A DNA stretch of 64,000 bases from an uncultured Christensenella sp. (GCA_910586385.1 CAJUGX010000001.1:186264-250263); one strand, 5' to 3'. Counted from the stretch's first letter, positions 26,926-35,168 are shown. Program-made: numbers and translations. Notes: generated by a model from the letters alone, not told the origin.

Positions 26926-28287
26926 ATGCAAGATATAGAACTCGTTTGGCAACAGATTTTGGAAAAGTTGCAGATAAGAATATCCTCAGTTTCATTTATG
27001 CTTTGGATAAAAACAATAAAACCAATCGAAATTGACGAAAATGGAAATTTTGTTATTGCAGCGCAATCTGTTTCAGCAAAAAACCAAATTCTCAGAAACT
27101 TCTCTGACAAGATTAGCGATTGTGCATTTGAAGTTATGCAAAAAGAAGTGAAACTCGTTGTCCTTGATCAAAATGAAGAAATTGAATATCTCAAAAACAA
27201 AAAGACTGAAGAGAAAAATATTGTTGAATCTCAAGAGAAGAATCCTTTCAGCAAAGATTTCACTTTTGACAACTTTGTTGTGGGAAAGAGCAATCAATTT
27301 GTTTATGCTGCGGCACAAGCTGTTGCACAAAATCCAGGAAATGACCTCAATCCTCTTTTCATCTATGGAAACTCCGGACTTGGAAAAACACACTTGATGC
27401 ACGCAATTGGAAACTATATAAGAAACCACTCACCAGAACTCAAAATCAAGTATATCACTTGTGAGCAGTTTACAAATTCTTATATAAATTGTCTCCAGTC
27501 TCAAGCAAAGACAAAGTCAGTTATTGCATTTCGAGAGATGTACAGAAATCTTGATGTTTTGATGGTGGATGATATCCAATTCTTGTCAAGAGGAAAGGAA
27601 ATCCAAGAAGAATTCTTCAACACCATAAATGAGCTTAAGATGGCAAACAAACACATTGTCATCTGTTCTGACAGACCACCAAAAGAAATCCCAACTCTTG
27701 AAGAGAGATTGTGCTCAAGACTTTCTGCCGGCATTGTGCACGACATTTCAAAGCCTGATCTTGAAACAAGAATTGCAATCTTGCAGAAAAAGAGCCAAGT
27801 AGAAAAGTATTATGTCGACGATGAAGTCATCAATTATATTGCTGAGCATGTGGACTCAAACGTGAGAGAACTCACTGGAAAACTTAAGGAAGTTTATTTC
27901 TTGGCAAAAATCTCTGGAAAAAAATCAGCATCAATTGAAGATGTCGAAGAAATTTTCAAAAATCAAAGGGAAGAACTTAAGAACGACCTCACTGCTGACA
28001 AAGTGATTGATGTTGTTTGTGACTATTTCAATATATCAAAAGAAGACATAACTGGAAAGAAGAAGAGCAAAGAGATTGTTGAACCTAGAATGATTGCAAT
28101 CTATCTTATAAGTGAGCTTCTAAGTCTCCCACTTGTCAACATTGGAAAAATCTTTGGAGGCAGAGATCACACAACAATCATGCACTCTCGAGACAAAATT
28201 TCTCAAGATATAAAGGTCAACAAGAAGACTCAACTTCTTGTCAATGAAATCAAGAACATGGTCTGCAACCCAGACTACGCAGGTTAA
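26926..28287 (+). CDS. dnaA: chromosomal replication initiator DnaA
   Basis: DnaA binds DnaA boxes at oriC and opens the origin using ATP. The start ATG at 26926 is chosen because GGAGAG lies 4-6 bases upstream; an in-frame TTG four codons earlier overlaps that site. The 453 residues are normal. Domain I starts MQDIELVWQQILEKL. Domain III begins NPFSKDFTFDNFVVG and holds Walker A GNSGLGKTHLMHA (about 148) and Walker B DVLMVDDIQFLS. Domain IV carries the DNA-binding signature GRDHTTIMHS (about 412). Three DnaA boxes follow the gene in the dnaA-dnaN gap. Confidence 0.98.
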   Translation: MQDIELVWQQILEKLQIRISSVSFMLWIKTIKPIEIDENGNFVIAAQSVSAKNQILRNFSDKISDCAFEVMQKEVKLVVLDQNEEIEYLKNKKTEEKNIVESQEKNPFSKDFTFDNFVVGKSNQFVYAAAQAVAQNPGNDLNPLFIYGNSGLGKTHLMHAIGNYIRNHSPELKIKYITCEQFTNSYINCLQSQAKTKSVIAFREMYRNLDVLMVDDIQFLSRGKEIQEEFFNTINELKMANKHIVICSDRPPKEIPTLEERLCSRLSAGIVHDISKPDLETRIAILQKKSQVEKYYVDDEVINYIAEHVDSNVRELTGKLKEVYFLAKISGKKSASIEDVEEIFKNQREELKNDLTADKVIDVVCDYFNISKEDITGKKKSKEIVEPRMIAIYLISELLSLPLVNIGKIFGGRDHTTIMHSRDKISQDIKVNKKTQLLVNEIKNMVCNPDYAG

Positions 28288-28707
28288 CTTTCTCAACATA
28301 TTCAGATTGTAAATCATTGAAATTCTTTTAATAAAAAAGTTGTCCACATAGGAAAACAAAATGTTGATAGAAAATTTGAGTTATCCACAGAGACGCGCTG
28401 TGTTTTGTGGATAAGTTGGTAAATCTCAATAATGAACATATGGCGCCGTTGTCGAGTAGAATGACACTATATATTGTGTATTTCTAGAAATCTTTACTCC
28501 GCGAAGCCTAGAAACAAGCGCGCTTGTGCACATTTCCACAGCGACTTATAATTATGATTATTATAAAATTAAAAATTAAATAACAATTGTTTGCGTGCAT
28601 GCGAGCGAGTGTGATATAATACTTTTGTGAGAAAAAGAGTGTCTGTTTCAGACATGTCTTTAAGAAAAAAAAATAGAAAGCCCCACAAGGGCTCAGAGGA
28701 GTGAAAA
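28288..28707. other. origin of replication (oriC)
   Basis: The 420-base gap between dnaA and dnaN holds three DnaA boxes: TTGTCCACA at 28340-28348 (+), a perfect TTATCCACA at 28381-28389 (+), and its perfect complement TGTGGATAA at 28406-28414 (-). The last two face each other 16 bases apart. A TTTCCACAG near 28529 is a weaker match. A run of A and T at 28548-28590 is the likely unwinding element. The patch GGCGCCG-TTGTCGAG (28443 on) and CAAGCGCGCTTG (28514-28525, a perfect palindrome) are also present. Chromosomal origin function is inferred from boxes plus dnaA and dnaN. Confidence 0.85.
28591..28693 (+). promoter_or_regulatory. dnaN promoter and structured leader
   Basis: TTGCGT (28591-28596), 18 nt and TATAAT (28615-28620) form the likely promoter. 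The leader of about 80 nt contains TGTCTG-TTT-CAGACA (28640-28654) and AGCCC-CACAA-GGGCT (28679-28693). The second hairpin ends immediately before the AGAGGAG ribosome binding site. Neither is followed by a T-run, so they are not terminators; an effect on translation or mRNA stability is possible. Confidence 0.6.
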
Positions 28708-29808
28708 ATGTTAGTTAGTTGTCATGGTGTAGATCTTTCAGATGCTTTCTTGAGCGTAAGCAAAGCAATCTCAAACAAAGTCACAAATCCAATCCTTGAA
28801 GGAATCAAGATTGTTGCTGAAGACGACACTCTTACTTTGAGTGCGACAGATACAGATCTTTCAATTGAAAGAAAAATCAAAGCAAACATCAAGAGTGAAG
28901 GTGAAGCCGTTGTACCTGGAAAGTTCATCACTGAGTTTATTAAGAAACTCACAAATGAGATGATCGAACTTGAACTCAATGACAAAAACCAAATGATTAT
29001 CAAATATGATGACAGCCATACAATCATCCAATGTTACAATGTTTTGGAATACCCTGCATTCAAGTCTGTTGAGACAATGCAATATTTTGGAATTTCAAAG
29101 AAAGATTTGAGGACAGTCATAAACAAGACAATCTTCTCAGTTGCAATTGATGATTCAAGACCAATCCTCAAAGGTGTGCTTTTTGACATTGAAGGAAACA
29201 CTCTCAATGCAATTGCTCTTGATGGATATAGACTTGCAAAAGTAAAGAAAAACATCGTTTCAAATTTGGATATGAACATTGTTATCCCTTCAAAGAGCTT
29301 GTCAGAAATCTCAAGACTTCTTGATGACAGTGATGACATCATCAATGTTTATGTGGATAAGACAACCCTCATGGTTGATTTTGGGGAGACAAAACTTACA
29401 ACAAGACTTCTCGAAGGAGATTTTGTAAACTACAAACAAATCATCGCTGCAAACTATGAGACTGTTTGTGTGATCAACAAAGAGCAATTTGAAGATGCAC
29501 TTGAAAGAGCTTCTCTTCTCTCAAAAGTTGGACAAGGAAACTGTGTCAAATTTGAAGTAAAAGAGAAAAACCTTTGCATCACTTCAAATTCAGAACTTGG
29601 AAATGTCAAAGAAAATGTCCCAGTCAACATGAATGGAAAAGAACTTTTGATTGCATTCAATGCAAGATACTTCATTGAAAACTTGAAAGCAAACTCTGAT
29701 GAATTTGTCAAAATTTGTTTCAATGCACCTGCAAACCCTTGCGTGATTGTTCCTGTTGAAGGAGATGAATTTTTGTACCTCATCCTCCCAGTGAGAATGA
29801 TTGGATAA
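28708..29808 (+). CDS. dnaN: DNA polymerase III sliding clamp (beta subunit)
   Basis: DnaN forms the ring clamp that holds the replicative polymerase on DNA. The 366-residue length is standard for a protein of three similar clamp domains. Typical segments are VSKAISNKVTNPILEGIKI (about 18-36), TDTDLSIERKI, the second-domain segment IDDSRPILKGVLFDIEG, and the C-terminal ending EFLYLILPVRMIG, which matches the usual LPVR(L/M) tail. GGAG lies about nine bases upstream of the ATG. It is transcribed away from oriC with its own promoter and ends at a strong terminator; recF is not downstream as it would be in most relatives. Confidence 0.97.
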   Translation: MLVSCHGVDLSDAFLSVSKAISNKVTNPILEGIKIVAEDDTLTLSATDTDLSIERKIKANIKSEGEAVVPGKFITEFIKKLTNEMIELELNDKNQMIIKYDDSHTIIQCYNVLEYPAFKSVETMQYFGISKKDLRTVINKTIFSVAIDDSRPILKGVLFDIEGNTLNAIALDGYRLAKVKKNIVSNLDMNIVIPSKSLSEISRLLDDSDDIINVYVDKTTLMVDFGETKLTTRLLEGDFVNYKQIIAANYETVCVINKEQFEDALERASLLSKVGQGNCVKFEVKEKNLCITSNSELGNVKENVPVNMNGKELLIAFNARYFIENLKANSDEFVKICFNAPANPCVIVPVEGDEFLYLILPVRMIG

Positions 29809-29818
29809 GATTTCAGAC

Positions 29819-29850
29819 AACCTTTTCTCAAATTGAGAGAAGGTTTTTTA
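29819..29850 (+). terminator. terminator of dnaN
   Basis: AACCTTTTCTC (29819-29829) and GAGAGAAGGTT (29834-29844) form a long stem followed by TTTTTT. Confidence 0.85.
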
Positions 29851-29856
29851 TTGGTA

Positions 29857-29885
29857 TTGACAACACAAAATTTTTATACTATAAT
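29857..29885 (+). promoter_or_regulatory. consensus promoter, leaderless geometry
   Basis: TTGACA (29857-29862), 17 nt and TATAAT (29880-29885) match consensus perfectly. Six bases (TTCAAC) separate the -10 box from the ATG at 29892. Confidence 0.8.
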
Positions 29886-29891
29886 TTCAAC

Positions 29892-30641
29892 ATGCAAAAT
29901 TTATTAAAAAATGAAGATCAAAGTTTTGTAACGTATTACAGAGTGCAAGGAGGAAAACTTCCCCTTGCAAGTTACAAATCTGTGTCTATAAACGGAAATG
30001 GAAAACTCGAACTTGACAAAAAATTTTCTTTAGACAAAAATTTGCCTAAGAGCGTTTTCTTTGGTGATACTGAATTTATGCAAAGTTTTTTGATGAAGAG
30101 GTCAACAGGTTTTTTGCTTAGCGGTGAAACTGAAGGATGGAATCTTGAAGTTATAAAAAACATCATCCCAAGATTTGTTGATGATTTTATATCCAAAAAT
30201 GCTCATGCTGAGCTCAAGGGAGTTTCTTTGAGAAATCCAGTGAGAGTAAGCCATGGCCCAGGGATTGGTTATCAATTTAACAATGCATGGAGAGAATTGT
30301 TTTTTGCGTGTTCTTTGGGTACAAAACTTGTTGATATTCCATCAAAAGCGGAAATGAGAAAATTTTTAGTAAACACAGTTATGAACAAAAATTCTCAGAC
30401 AACACAAAAAATAGAAGGAGATGTTGTGCTGTCTTGTTTGAGAGAAATTATCACTTGCAAGATGGGTGCAAAGGTTAAACTGAGAAAAAATGAAGAGCAA
30501 GGTTTGATTGGTCTAAACACATTCCTTGATCAAATGGAGAAAAATTCTTCACTTTTCAATACTCCAAAAGCAAGACTGACAAAGGAGATAAGCAATGTTA
30601 GAAGAGAATATAATAGTATTTGTGAAAAAACAAAAAGATAG
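29892..30641 (+). CDS. unknown protein, first gene of a two-gene unit beside dnaN
   Basis: I do not recognise this 249-residue protein. It has no signal peptide, membrane helix or cysteine cluster. The N-terminal half is mixed alpha/beta with a segment RNPVRVSHGPGIGYQFNN (about 116-133). The C-terminal half is helical and basic (KMGAKVKLRKNEEQ, ARLTKEISNVRREYNS). The ATG stands six bases after a perfect -10 box, with no ribosome binding site, so it is probably translated from a leaderless mRNA. Its 3' end overlaps the next gene by 47 bases in another frame, which implies a tight translational link. Confidence 0.75.
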   Translation: MQNLLKNEDQSFVTYYRVQGGKLPLASYKSVSINGNGKLELDKKFSLDKNLPKSVFFGDTEFMQSFLMKRSTGFLLSGETEGWNLEVIKNIIPRFVDDFISKNAHAELKGVSLRNPVRVSHGPGIGYQFNNAWRELFFACSLGTKLVDIPSKAEMRKFLVNTVMNKNSQTTQKIEGDVVLSCLREIITCKMGAKVKLRKNEEQGLIGLNTFLDQMEKNSSLFNTPKARLTKEISNVRREYNSICEKTKR

Positions 30642-30939
30642 TTTTTATAGTCGTCTTTCAAAAGAAAATATTTATCAAGTTGTTTCAAATTTGGACAATG
30701 AAAACGTTTTCGATTTTATGAAAGACAACATAGTTGAGAAAAGTGTTTTGCAAAAAGAATTTGACAAAGATGATTTCATGACTTATCCATTGATTTATGT
30801 TGACTTTGACAGAAAAAAACTTGTCAGCAGTTATAGCGAAATGGATTATAGTTTTGAAGATTGTTGTCCCCGAAATTTTGTTGGAATTTATGCAAATTGT
30901 CTGACTCTAATTTCAAAAGAGTTTATATATTGGAAATAA
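30595..30939 (+). CDS. unknown 114-residue protein overlapping the previous gene
   Basis: The start at 30595 has AAAGGAG six bases upstream, inside the previous reading frame. The product starts MLEENIIVFVKKQKDSF and is mixed helix and strand, with acidic and aromatic residues and DCCP and YANC segments that contribute three Cys. There is no membrane helix. I recognise no family. The 47-base overlap with the upstream gene and the shared terminator make it the second gene of one transcript. Confidence 0.65.
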   Translation: MLEENIIVFVKKQKDSFYSRLSKENIYQVVSNLDNENVFDFMKDNIVEKSVLQKEFDKDDFMTYPLIYVDFDRKKLVSSYSEMDYSFEDCCPRNFVGIYANCLTLISKEFIYWK

Positions 30940-30940
30940 A

Positions 30941-30974
30941 AAAAACACATTGCTTAATGTGTTTTATTTTTTTA
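30941..30974. terminator. bidirectional terminator
   Basis: AAAACACATT and AATGTGTTTT (core stem 30945-30951 with 30956-30962) form a hairpin flanked by A on the left and T on the right. It can end both the unknown two-gene unit and the convergent deaminase gene. Confidence 0.8.
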
Positions 30975-31442
30975 GATTTTCAAAGTGATTTCTTTGCCAC
31001 TTGGTTTGTATTGTCTACAAACAATGTCAGCATTTGCAAGCATTCTTGCTGATGCTTTCGAAGAATCCTCTTCTGCATATTTGTTTGACAAATAAACCAT
31101 TTCTTTTATTCCGCTTTGAATGATTGCTTTGCAACACTCATTGCAAGGAAACAAAGTCACATAGATTGTGCAACCACGAAGGTCAGCACGTGAATTTAAG
31201 ATTGCATTCAACTCTGCGTGAACAACATAAGGATACTTTGTGTCAAGGTGAGATCCTTCTCTTGCCCAAGGGTAAACTTCATCATTGTCAAACTTGCTTA
31301 TTGGCATACCATTGTAACCAAGTGCAATGATTTTTTTGTCAGGGCTGACGATACATGCTCCCACTTGTGTGTTTGGATCTTTGCTTCTGTGTGATGACAA
31401 GATGGCAACACTCATAAAATATTCTTCCCAAGAAATAATCAT
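30972..31442 (-). CDS. dCMP deaminase-family cytidine deaminase
   Basis: A zinc-dependent deaminase, most likely converting dCMP to dUMP for thymidylate synthesis. The start is the ATG at 31442-31440, five bases after GGGAGGG; an upstream in-frame start eleven codons earlier would precede that site. The 156 residues begin MIISWEEYFMSVAILSSHRS. The zinc site is formed by H-A-E in YVVHAELNAIL and by P-C-x-x-C in TLFPCNECCK. The segment DPNTQVGACIVSPDKKIIALG is typical of the dCMP deaminase/ComEB group. Other members of the family act on different deoxycytidine compounds, so the exact substrate is inferred. Confidence 0.9.
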   Translation of the reverse strand: MIISWEEYFMSVAILSSHRSKDPNTQVGACIVSPDKKIIALGYNGMPISKFDNDEVYPWAREGSHLDTKYPYVVHAELNAILNSRADLRGCTIYVTLFPCNECCKAIIQSGIKEMVYLSNKYAEEDSSKASARMLANADIVCRQYKPSGKEITLKI

Positions 31443-31537
31443 AATTTCCCTCCCTTTTTTTATTATCACACACAAAACTTGACAATGTCAAACAAAATAA
31501 AATTCATAATCTGACAAGAAAATGCGTGCGATTGCAG

Positions 31538-31566
31538 TTGACAAAAAATTTTTAATAACTTATAAT
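31538..31566 (+). promoter_or_regulatory. promoter of rpmH-rnpA-yidD-yidC
   Basis: TTGACA (31538-31543), 17 nt, TATAAT (31561-31566). The leader of about 50 nt carries AAAGGAG upstream of rpmH. Confidence 0.85.
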
Positions 31567-31624
31567 AGACCGTAAACCATTTTGCAATAGGATTTTGTGC
31601 AAATGTAGATTAAAGGAGAAAATT

Positions 31625-31759
31625 ATGAAAAGAACATACCAACCAAAGAAAAGACAAAGACAAAAAGTTCATGGATTCCGTCAAAGAATGAGAACAAAGG
31701 GCGGAAGAAATGTTTTGAAGAGAAGAAGAAACAGAGGCAGAAAGTCTATCGCTGCTTAA
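31625..31759 (+). CDS. rpmH: ribosomal protein L34
   Basis: L34 is a small basic protein of the 50S subunit. The 44 residues start MKRTYQPKKRQRQKVHGFR and end RGRKSIAA, which is diagnostic. AAAGGAG is seven bases upstream of the ATG. It is the first gene of the classic rpmH-rnpA-yidD-yidC cluster. Confidence 0.98.
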   Translation: MKRTYQPKKRQRQKVHGFRQRMRTKGGRNVLKRRRNRGRKSIAA

Positions 31760-31772
31760 GACCAAAGAGAGT

Positions 31773-32105
31773 ATGGAGCATAGATTAAGAAAGAACAACC
31801 AATTCAGTTATATTTACAAGAAGGGAGAAAAGTTCCACACAGAACATCTCACTCTTTTTGTTGTAAAGAGCAAATACGAAAGTTATCGAATTGGTTTTTC
31901 TATAAGCAAAAAACTTGGAAAAGCAAACAAGAGAAATAAACTCAAGAGAAGATTGAAGGAAATTTCAAGGCGAGACTTAAAAATTCCTTCTTTTTGTAAC
32001 TATGTGGTCTTGGCAAAAGAAGGTGCTTGTGACCTCCCTTTTGACGAGATAAGAAAAGAAATGTTGAAGCTGTTTGGAAAATATGAAAGCAAAAAAGATA
32101 TTTAA
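31773..32105 (+). CDS. rnpA: ribonuclease P protein component
   Basis: RnpA binds the RNase P RNA and helps it trim the 5' ends of pre-tRNAs. The protein is 110 residues, basic, starting MEHRLRKNNQFSYIYKKG. The RNR-type motif appears as ANKRNKLKRRLKEISR (about 50-65), after GFSISKKLGKA. AAAGAGAG precedes the ATG. It follows rpmH by 13 bases and overlaps yidD, as usual in this operon. Confidence 0.96.
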   Translation: MEHRLRKNNQFSYIYKKGEKFHTEHLTLFVVKSKYESYRIGFSISKKLGKANKRNKLKRRLKEISRRDLKIPSFCNYVVLAKEGACDLPFDEIRKEMLKLFGKYESKKDI

Positions 32106-32346
32106 GAAAATTTTGTTGTTTCCAGTTTACCTCTATAAGTGGCTCATTTCACCACTTCTTCCACACTGCTGCATCTTTTTTCCAACTTGTTCGACTTATA
32201 TGATTCAAGCAGTGGAAGAATTTGGATTTTTCAAAGGGGTTTGGCTTGGAACAAAAAGACTCTTCAGATGTGTCCCTTGGCAAAAGAAAAGAGGGTTTGA
32301 TCCCGTGCCAATAAATATAAAAGGAGAAAACTTATGGATTTTATAA
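32083..32346 (+). CDS. yidD: membrane protein insertion efficiency factor YidD
   Basis: YidD is a small amphipathic membrane-associated protein that assists YidC-dependent insertion. I start at ATG 32083 (87 residues, MKAKKIFKKILLFP); a TTG three codons upstream is possible. The family core is clear: LYKWLISPLLPHCCIFFPTCSTYMIQA with the conserved Cys, then KRLFRCVPWQKKRGFDPVP. It overlaps rnpA by 23 bases and yidC by 13, so translation is coupled. Confidence 0.93.
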   Translation: MKAKKIFKKILLFPVYLYKWLISPLLPHCCIFFPTCSTYMIQAVEEFGFFKGVWLGTKRLFRCVPWQKKRGFDPVPINIKGENLWIL

Positions 32347-33845
32347 GCACTGCCCTTGTGACTTTGAAACAACCAACAGGAATGTGGGTGAAAATTCTGA
32401 ATGCATTTAAGGGTGCTGGCTCATATATCGTTGCTGTGATTTTGATTGCAATCATTGTCAGAGTAATCTTTTCTGTTGTTGATGTTGTAAACAAGAAAGT
32501 CAACATGAAAAACATGAAACTCAATGAAAAGATGAGACCAGAACTTGAAGCAATCCAAAAGAAATATGGAAATGACCAAAAAGTCATGCAGATGAAACAG
32601 AGTGAGATATACAAAAAATATCAATTCAGCATGATGGGTACATGTTTGCCAATGCTTATCACAATGGTTTTGCAATTTGTTGTATTCCTAACACTTTGGA
32701 ATTCGCTTCAAGCAGTCGCAAACTACAACATTGTTGAAAAGTATGAAAATATGAAAAGTGTCTATGTTTCGGTGATAGAACTTAATAATGACAATCCATT
32801 GTATACCGATTTCAAGACTGAACTTTCTGAAGCAATCGAACAGGGAAAAGAATACGACATTAAGATACAAATCAATGAGAAAAAGTCAACACTGAAATTG
32901 ACTTTGAAGATTGAATCCGAACAATATGTTATTGAAGACATAAAGTGGAACAAAAACCTTGGACTCAAAGAAACATATGGGCTTTTGCAAAAGTATGTGC
33001 TTGAGCCAAAACAAGAAGAAACCCCTGAAGAAGTGGAAACTAGCAACGTTGGGAAAAGCGGAGTGATTGCATTCGAGAATGAAGGTGAAACAGTCACCCC
33101 AACAGAACCTGAAGTTGAGTATGTTGACACAGGATTCAACAAAATCTTCAAGACTTTGGCAGAAGAAGCAGCAGAACAATATTATCTTGATACGCAAGAA
33201 GGATTTTTGTGGATAAAGAACTATTACAAAGCTGACTCTCCATCAAGCCCTCTTTTTACAAAGAAAGAAATCAAAAACTATCTTTCAAAATATTACAACA
33301 AAGATGAGAAAGCGCTTCAAAAAGAATTTGACTATGAAGGAAACATTTTTGACAGCGTTGTCACTGCAGGGATTGGTCAAAAGAAACTTGGAAACAACGG
33401 ATATTATATCCTCACAATCATCGCTGTGCTTGTTTCAGTATTTTCAATGTGGCTTTCAAATTTCCTTATGAAAGACAAAAATTCTCCAAAGCCACAAAAG
33501 AAATCTTGGGCAATGTATGTGATTATGCCACTTATCTTTGGTATCTTCACATTTATGTACACAAGTTTGTTTGCTGTGTATATCATCGTTGGACAACTTG
33601 TAATGATTGTCTTCACTCCACTTACAACATGGATTGTGAAGAAGTGGCTTGCTCATGATGAAGTCAAAAAGGCTAGCAAAGATACCATCGTTGTAGACTA
33701 TAGAAGAGATGACGTACAAAACACGAGGAAAATGGTTTCTCCACAAGAGAAAAAAGAACAAGTGACTGAGGTTGATTATCGCAGAAAGAATAATCCAGGA
33801 CAATTCAGTTCTGTAAACAAACAATCAAAAAAGAAAAAGAAGTAA
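32334..33845 (+). CDS. yidC: membrane protein insertase YidC with large extra loop
   Basis: YidC inserts proteins into the cytoplasmic membrane. The core is present: first helix at about 30-50 with the conserved Arg (R43), a basic amphipathic cytoplasmic hairpin (about 54-100, MRPELEAIQKKYGNDQ), second helix 101-127, then later helices at about 356-378, 391-412 and 415-440, and a basic tail ending KKKKK. At 503 residues it is about twice the length of SpoIIIJ-type proteins. The extra sequence is a ~220-residue mostly acidic segment (about 130-352) between helices 2 and 3, a loop that is normally a few tens of residues and faces outside. There is no lipobox at the N-terminus. AAAGGAG precedes the ATG. 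Confidence 0.93.
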   Translation: MDFISTALVTLKQPTGMWVKILNAFKGAGSYIVAVILIAIIVRVIFSVVDVVNKKVNMKNMKLNEKMRPELEAIQKKYGNDQKVMQMKQSEIYKKYQFSMMGTCLPMLITMVLQFVVFLTLWNSLQAVANYNIVEKYENMKSVYVSVIELNNDNPLYTDFKTELSEAIEQGKEYDIKIQINEKKSTLKLTLKIESEQYVIEDIKWNKNLGLKETYGLLQKYVLEPKQEETPEEVETSNVGKSGVIAFENEGETVTPTEPEVEYVDTGFNKIFKTLAEEAAEQYYLDTQEGFLWIKNYYKADSPSSPLFTKKEIKNYLSKYYNKDEKALQKEFDYEGNIFDSVVTAGIGQKKLGNNGYYILTIIAVLVSVFSMWLSNFLMKDKNSPKPQKKSWAMYVIMPLIFGIFTFMYTSLFAVYIIVGQLVMIVFTPLTTWIVKKWLAHDEVKKASKDTIVVDYRRDDVQNTRKMVSPQEKKEQVTEVDYRRKNNPGQFSSVNKQSKKKKK

Positions 33846-33867
33846 GGAAACCTTGCTTCTTTTTTTT
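33839..33867 (+). terminator. terminator of the rpmH-yidC operon
   Basis: GAAGTAAGG and CCTTGCTTC pair (one T-G) around AAA, then a run of eight T follows. The stem includes the yidC stop codon. Confidence 0.8.
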
Positions 33868-33891
33868 GTTTTATTTTTCTATATTACACCC

Positions 33892-34929
33892 CTATGGCAG
33901 TTGTGTGAGAATTGCCCAAGTGTTTTTTCCGACAATGCCATCAACAGCAAGATTGTTGTAAGACTGGAATGTTTCCACCGCTTCTTTTGTTTTTGCGCCA
34001 AATATTCCGTCTATGCCACCAACTGGGATGAGTTGACTTTCAAGCAATTGCTGCAAGAATTTGACATAACTTCCTCGAGAGCCTTGTCTGATTGTTGGGT
34101 AGTCTGGCAAAGTGAGAAGATATTTCCAAGTGTTGTTTCCAACAATTCCATCTACTCCGAGTGAGTTTTTAGTTTGGAAATCACGAACAGCGTTTTCTGT
34201 GTTTCTTCCAAACACACCGTCCACTGTCAGATTATAACCATATTGAGAAAGTAAAAATTGCAACAGATAAACGAAATTTCCACGTGAGCCATTTCGTAGA
34301 AGTGGATAGTTTGCCAAGTTGTCTCTTGCTATGAATGATGCACCTAAAAAGTCACACACTCCAACACAACTCTCCTCGCCGACTTCTGTTTGAAAGAGTG
34401 GATTTATCATAAGTCTCGCTTCACGCAGATTTGTCATAAATCCCGCCTCAATAAGTGAAGCTGTGCAGTTGACATTTGAAAGCATAGAGACATCGAGGTT
34501 TTTCACTCCTCTTCCATTTTGTTGTGTGCCCTGAATAAGGTTGTTGTAAAGTGAGGTGGCAAGTTGTTGGCTTTGCCTCGCTTTTGGATTTCTGACAGAA
34601 TAAAATGTTTCAACCCCCGATGCGTTGTTGAAAGTGTTGCCATCACCCGATGCATTGTAAGCAAAAGTGACAAGAAGAGTGAGGTTTTGTCTGTTTACTC
34701 TTCTGACACGCTCTGAAAGAGAAATGTCTTGAAATTCGGGTTTTACATCATACACGGAAAAGCTGTTTCTCATGCATGCTTCAATAAACTTGTTTTTCGC
34801 TGCACGATTAAACTCGTTTTCATAAATTTGTCTGCCAAGTCCTGGGACAACAGGAGTTCTCTTTCCAAGTGTTGGAGGATTCACTCCGTGTTCGTCATTT
34901 GCACCAATATAAAAATCATCGTTTGCCAT
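33892..34929 (-). CDS. amidase_3-like protein with two peptidoglycan-binding repeats
   Basis: The first ~200 of 345 residues resemble zinc N-acetylmuramoyl-L-alanine amidases, which cut the peptide from muramic acid. Matching parts are NDEHG with His14, YENEFNRAAK (Glu37 or Glu39), and SLIEAGFMTN with Glu161. The segment that normally reads S-x-H-x-N reads TFAYNAS, with Ala90 where the second zinc His is expected. Two PG_binding_1 repeats follow (about 210-268 and 280-345), each with G-x-V/I-D-G-I/V-F-G and an NTW ending. There is no signal peptide. AGGAG precedes the ATG. It could be a spore or wall protein, a divergent enzyme or an inactive binder. Confidence 0.8.
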   Translation of the reverse strand: MANDDFYIGANDEHGVNPPTLGKRTPVVPGLGRQIYENEFNRAAKNKFIEACMRNSFSVYDVKPEFQDISLSERVRRVNRQNLTLLVTFAYNASGDGNTFNNASGVETFYSVRNPKARQSQQLATSLYNNLIQGTQQNGRGVKNLDVSMLSNVNCTASLIEAGFMTNLREARLMINPLFQTEVGEESCVGVCDFLGASFIARDNLANYPLLRNGSRGNFVYLLQFLLSQYGYNLTVDGVFGRNTENAVRDFQTKNSLGVDGIVGNNTWKYLLTLPDYPTIRQGSRGSYVKFLQQLLESQLIPVGGIDGIFGAKTKEAVETFQSYNNLAVDGIVGKNTWAILTQLP

Positions 34930-35168
34930 ATTTTTCTCCTATATTTTTCCTTTTTTTATATGATTTGCAAACAGAAAAGTGTGAAAAGAATTGAGAAAGC
35001 AGACAAAATTCTTTATTTGGTTACACCAAACAAAAATTATTAGACAAAGACAACAACATTATTCGAAAAAGGAACGTGCAATTCCAAAATATTACATAGA
35101 CAAACTGAAAAACAGCCATTTTCCGACACGAAACATTAAAAAAAGTAATTTCCAATGTAGGAGAAAAA
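34930..35168. other. non-coding gap between divergent genes
   Basis: About 240 AT-rich bases between the amidase-like gene and the promoter of the Spo0A-C gene. The left end holds the amidase ribosome binding site and probable promoter (TTGCAA near 34970 on the minus strand). I see no convincing gene; a 61-codon plus-strand frame starting with TTG at 34991 lacks a ribosome binding site. Confidence 0.4.
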
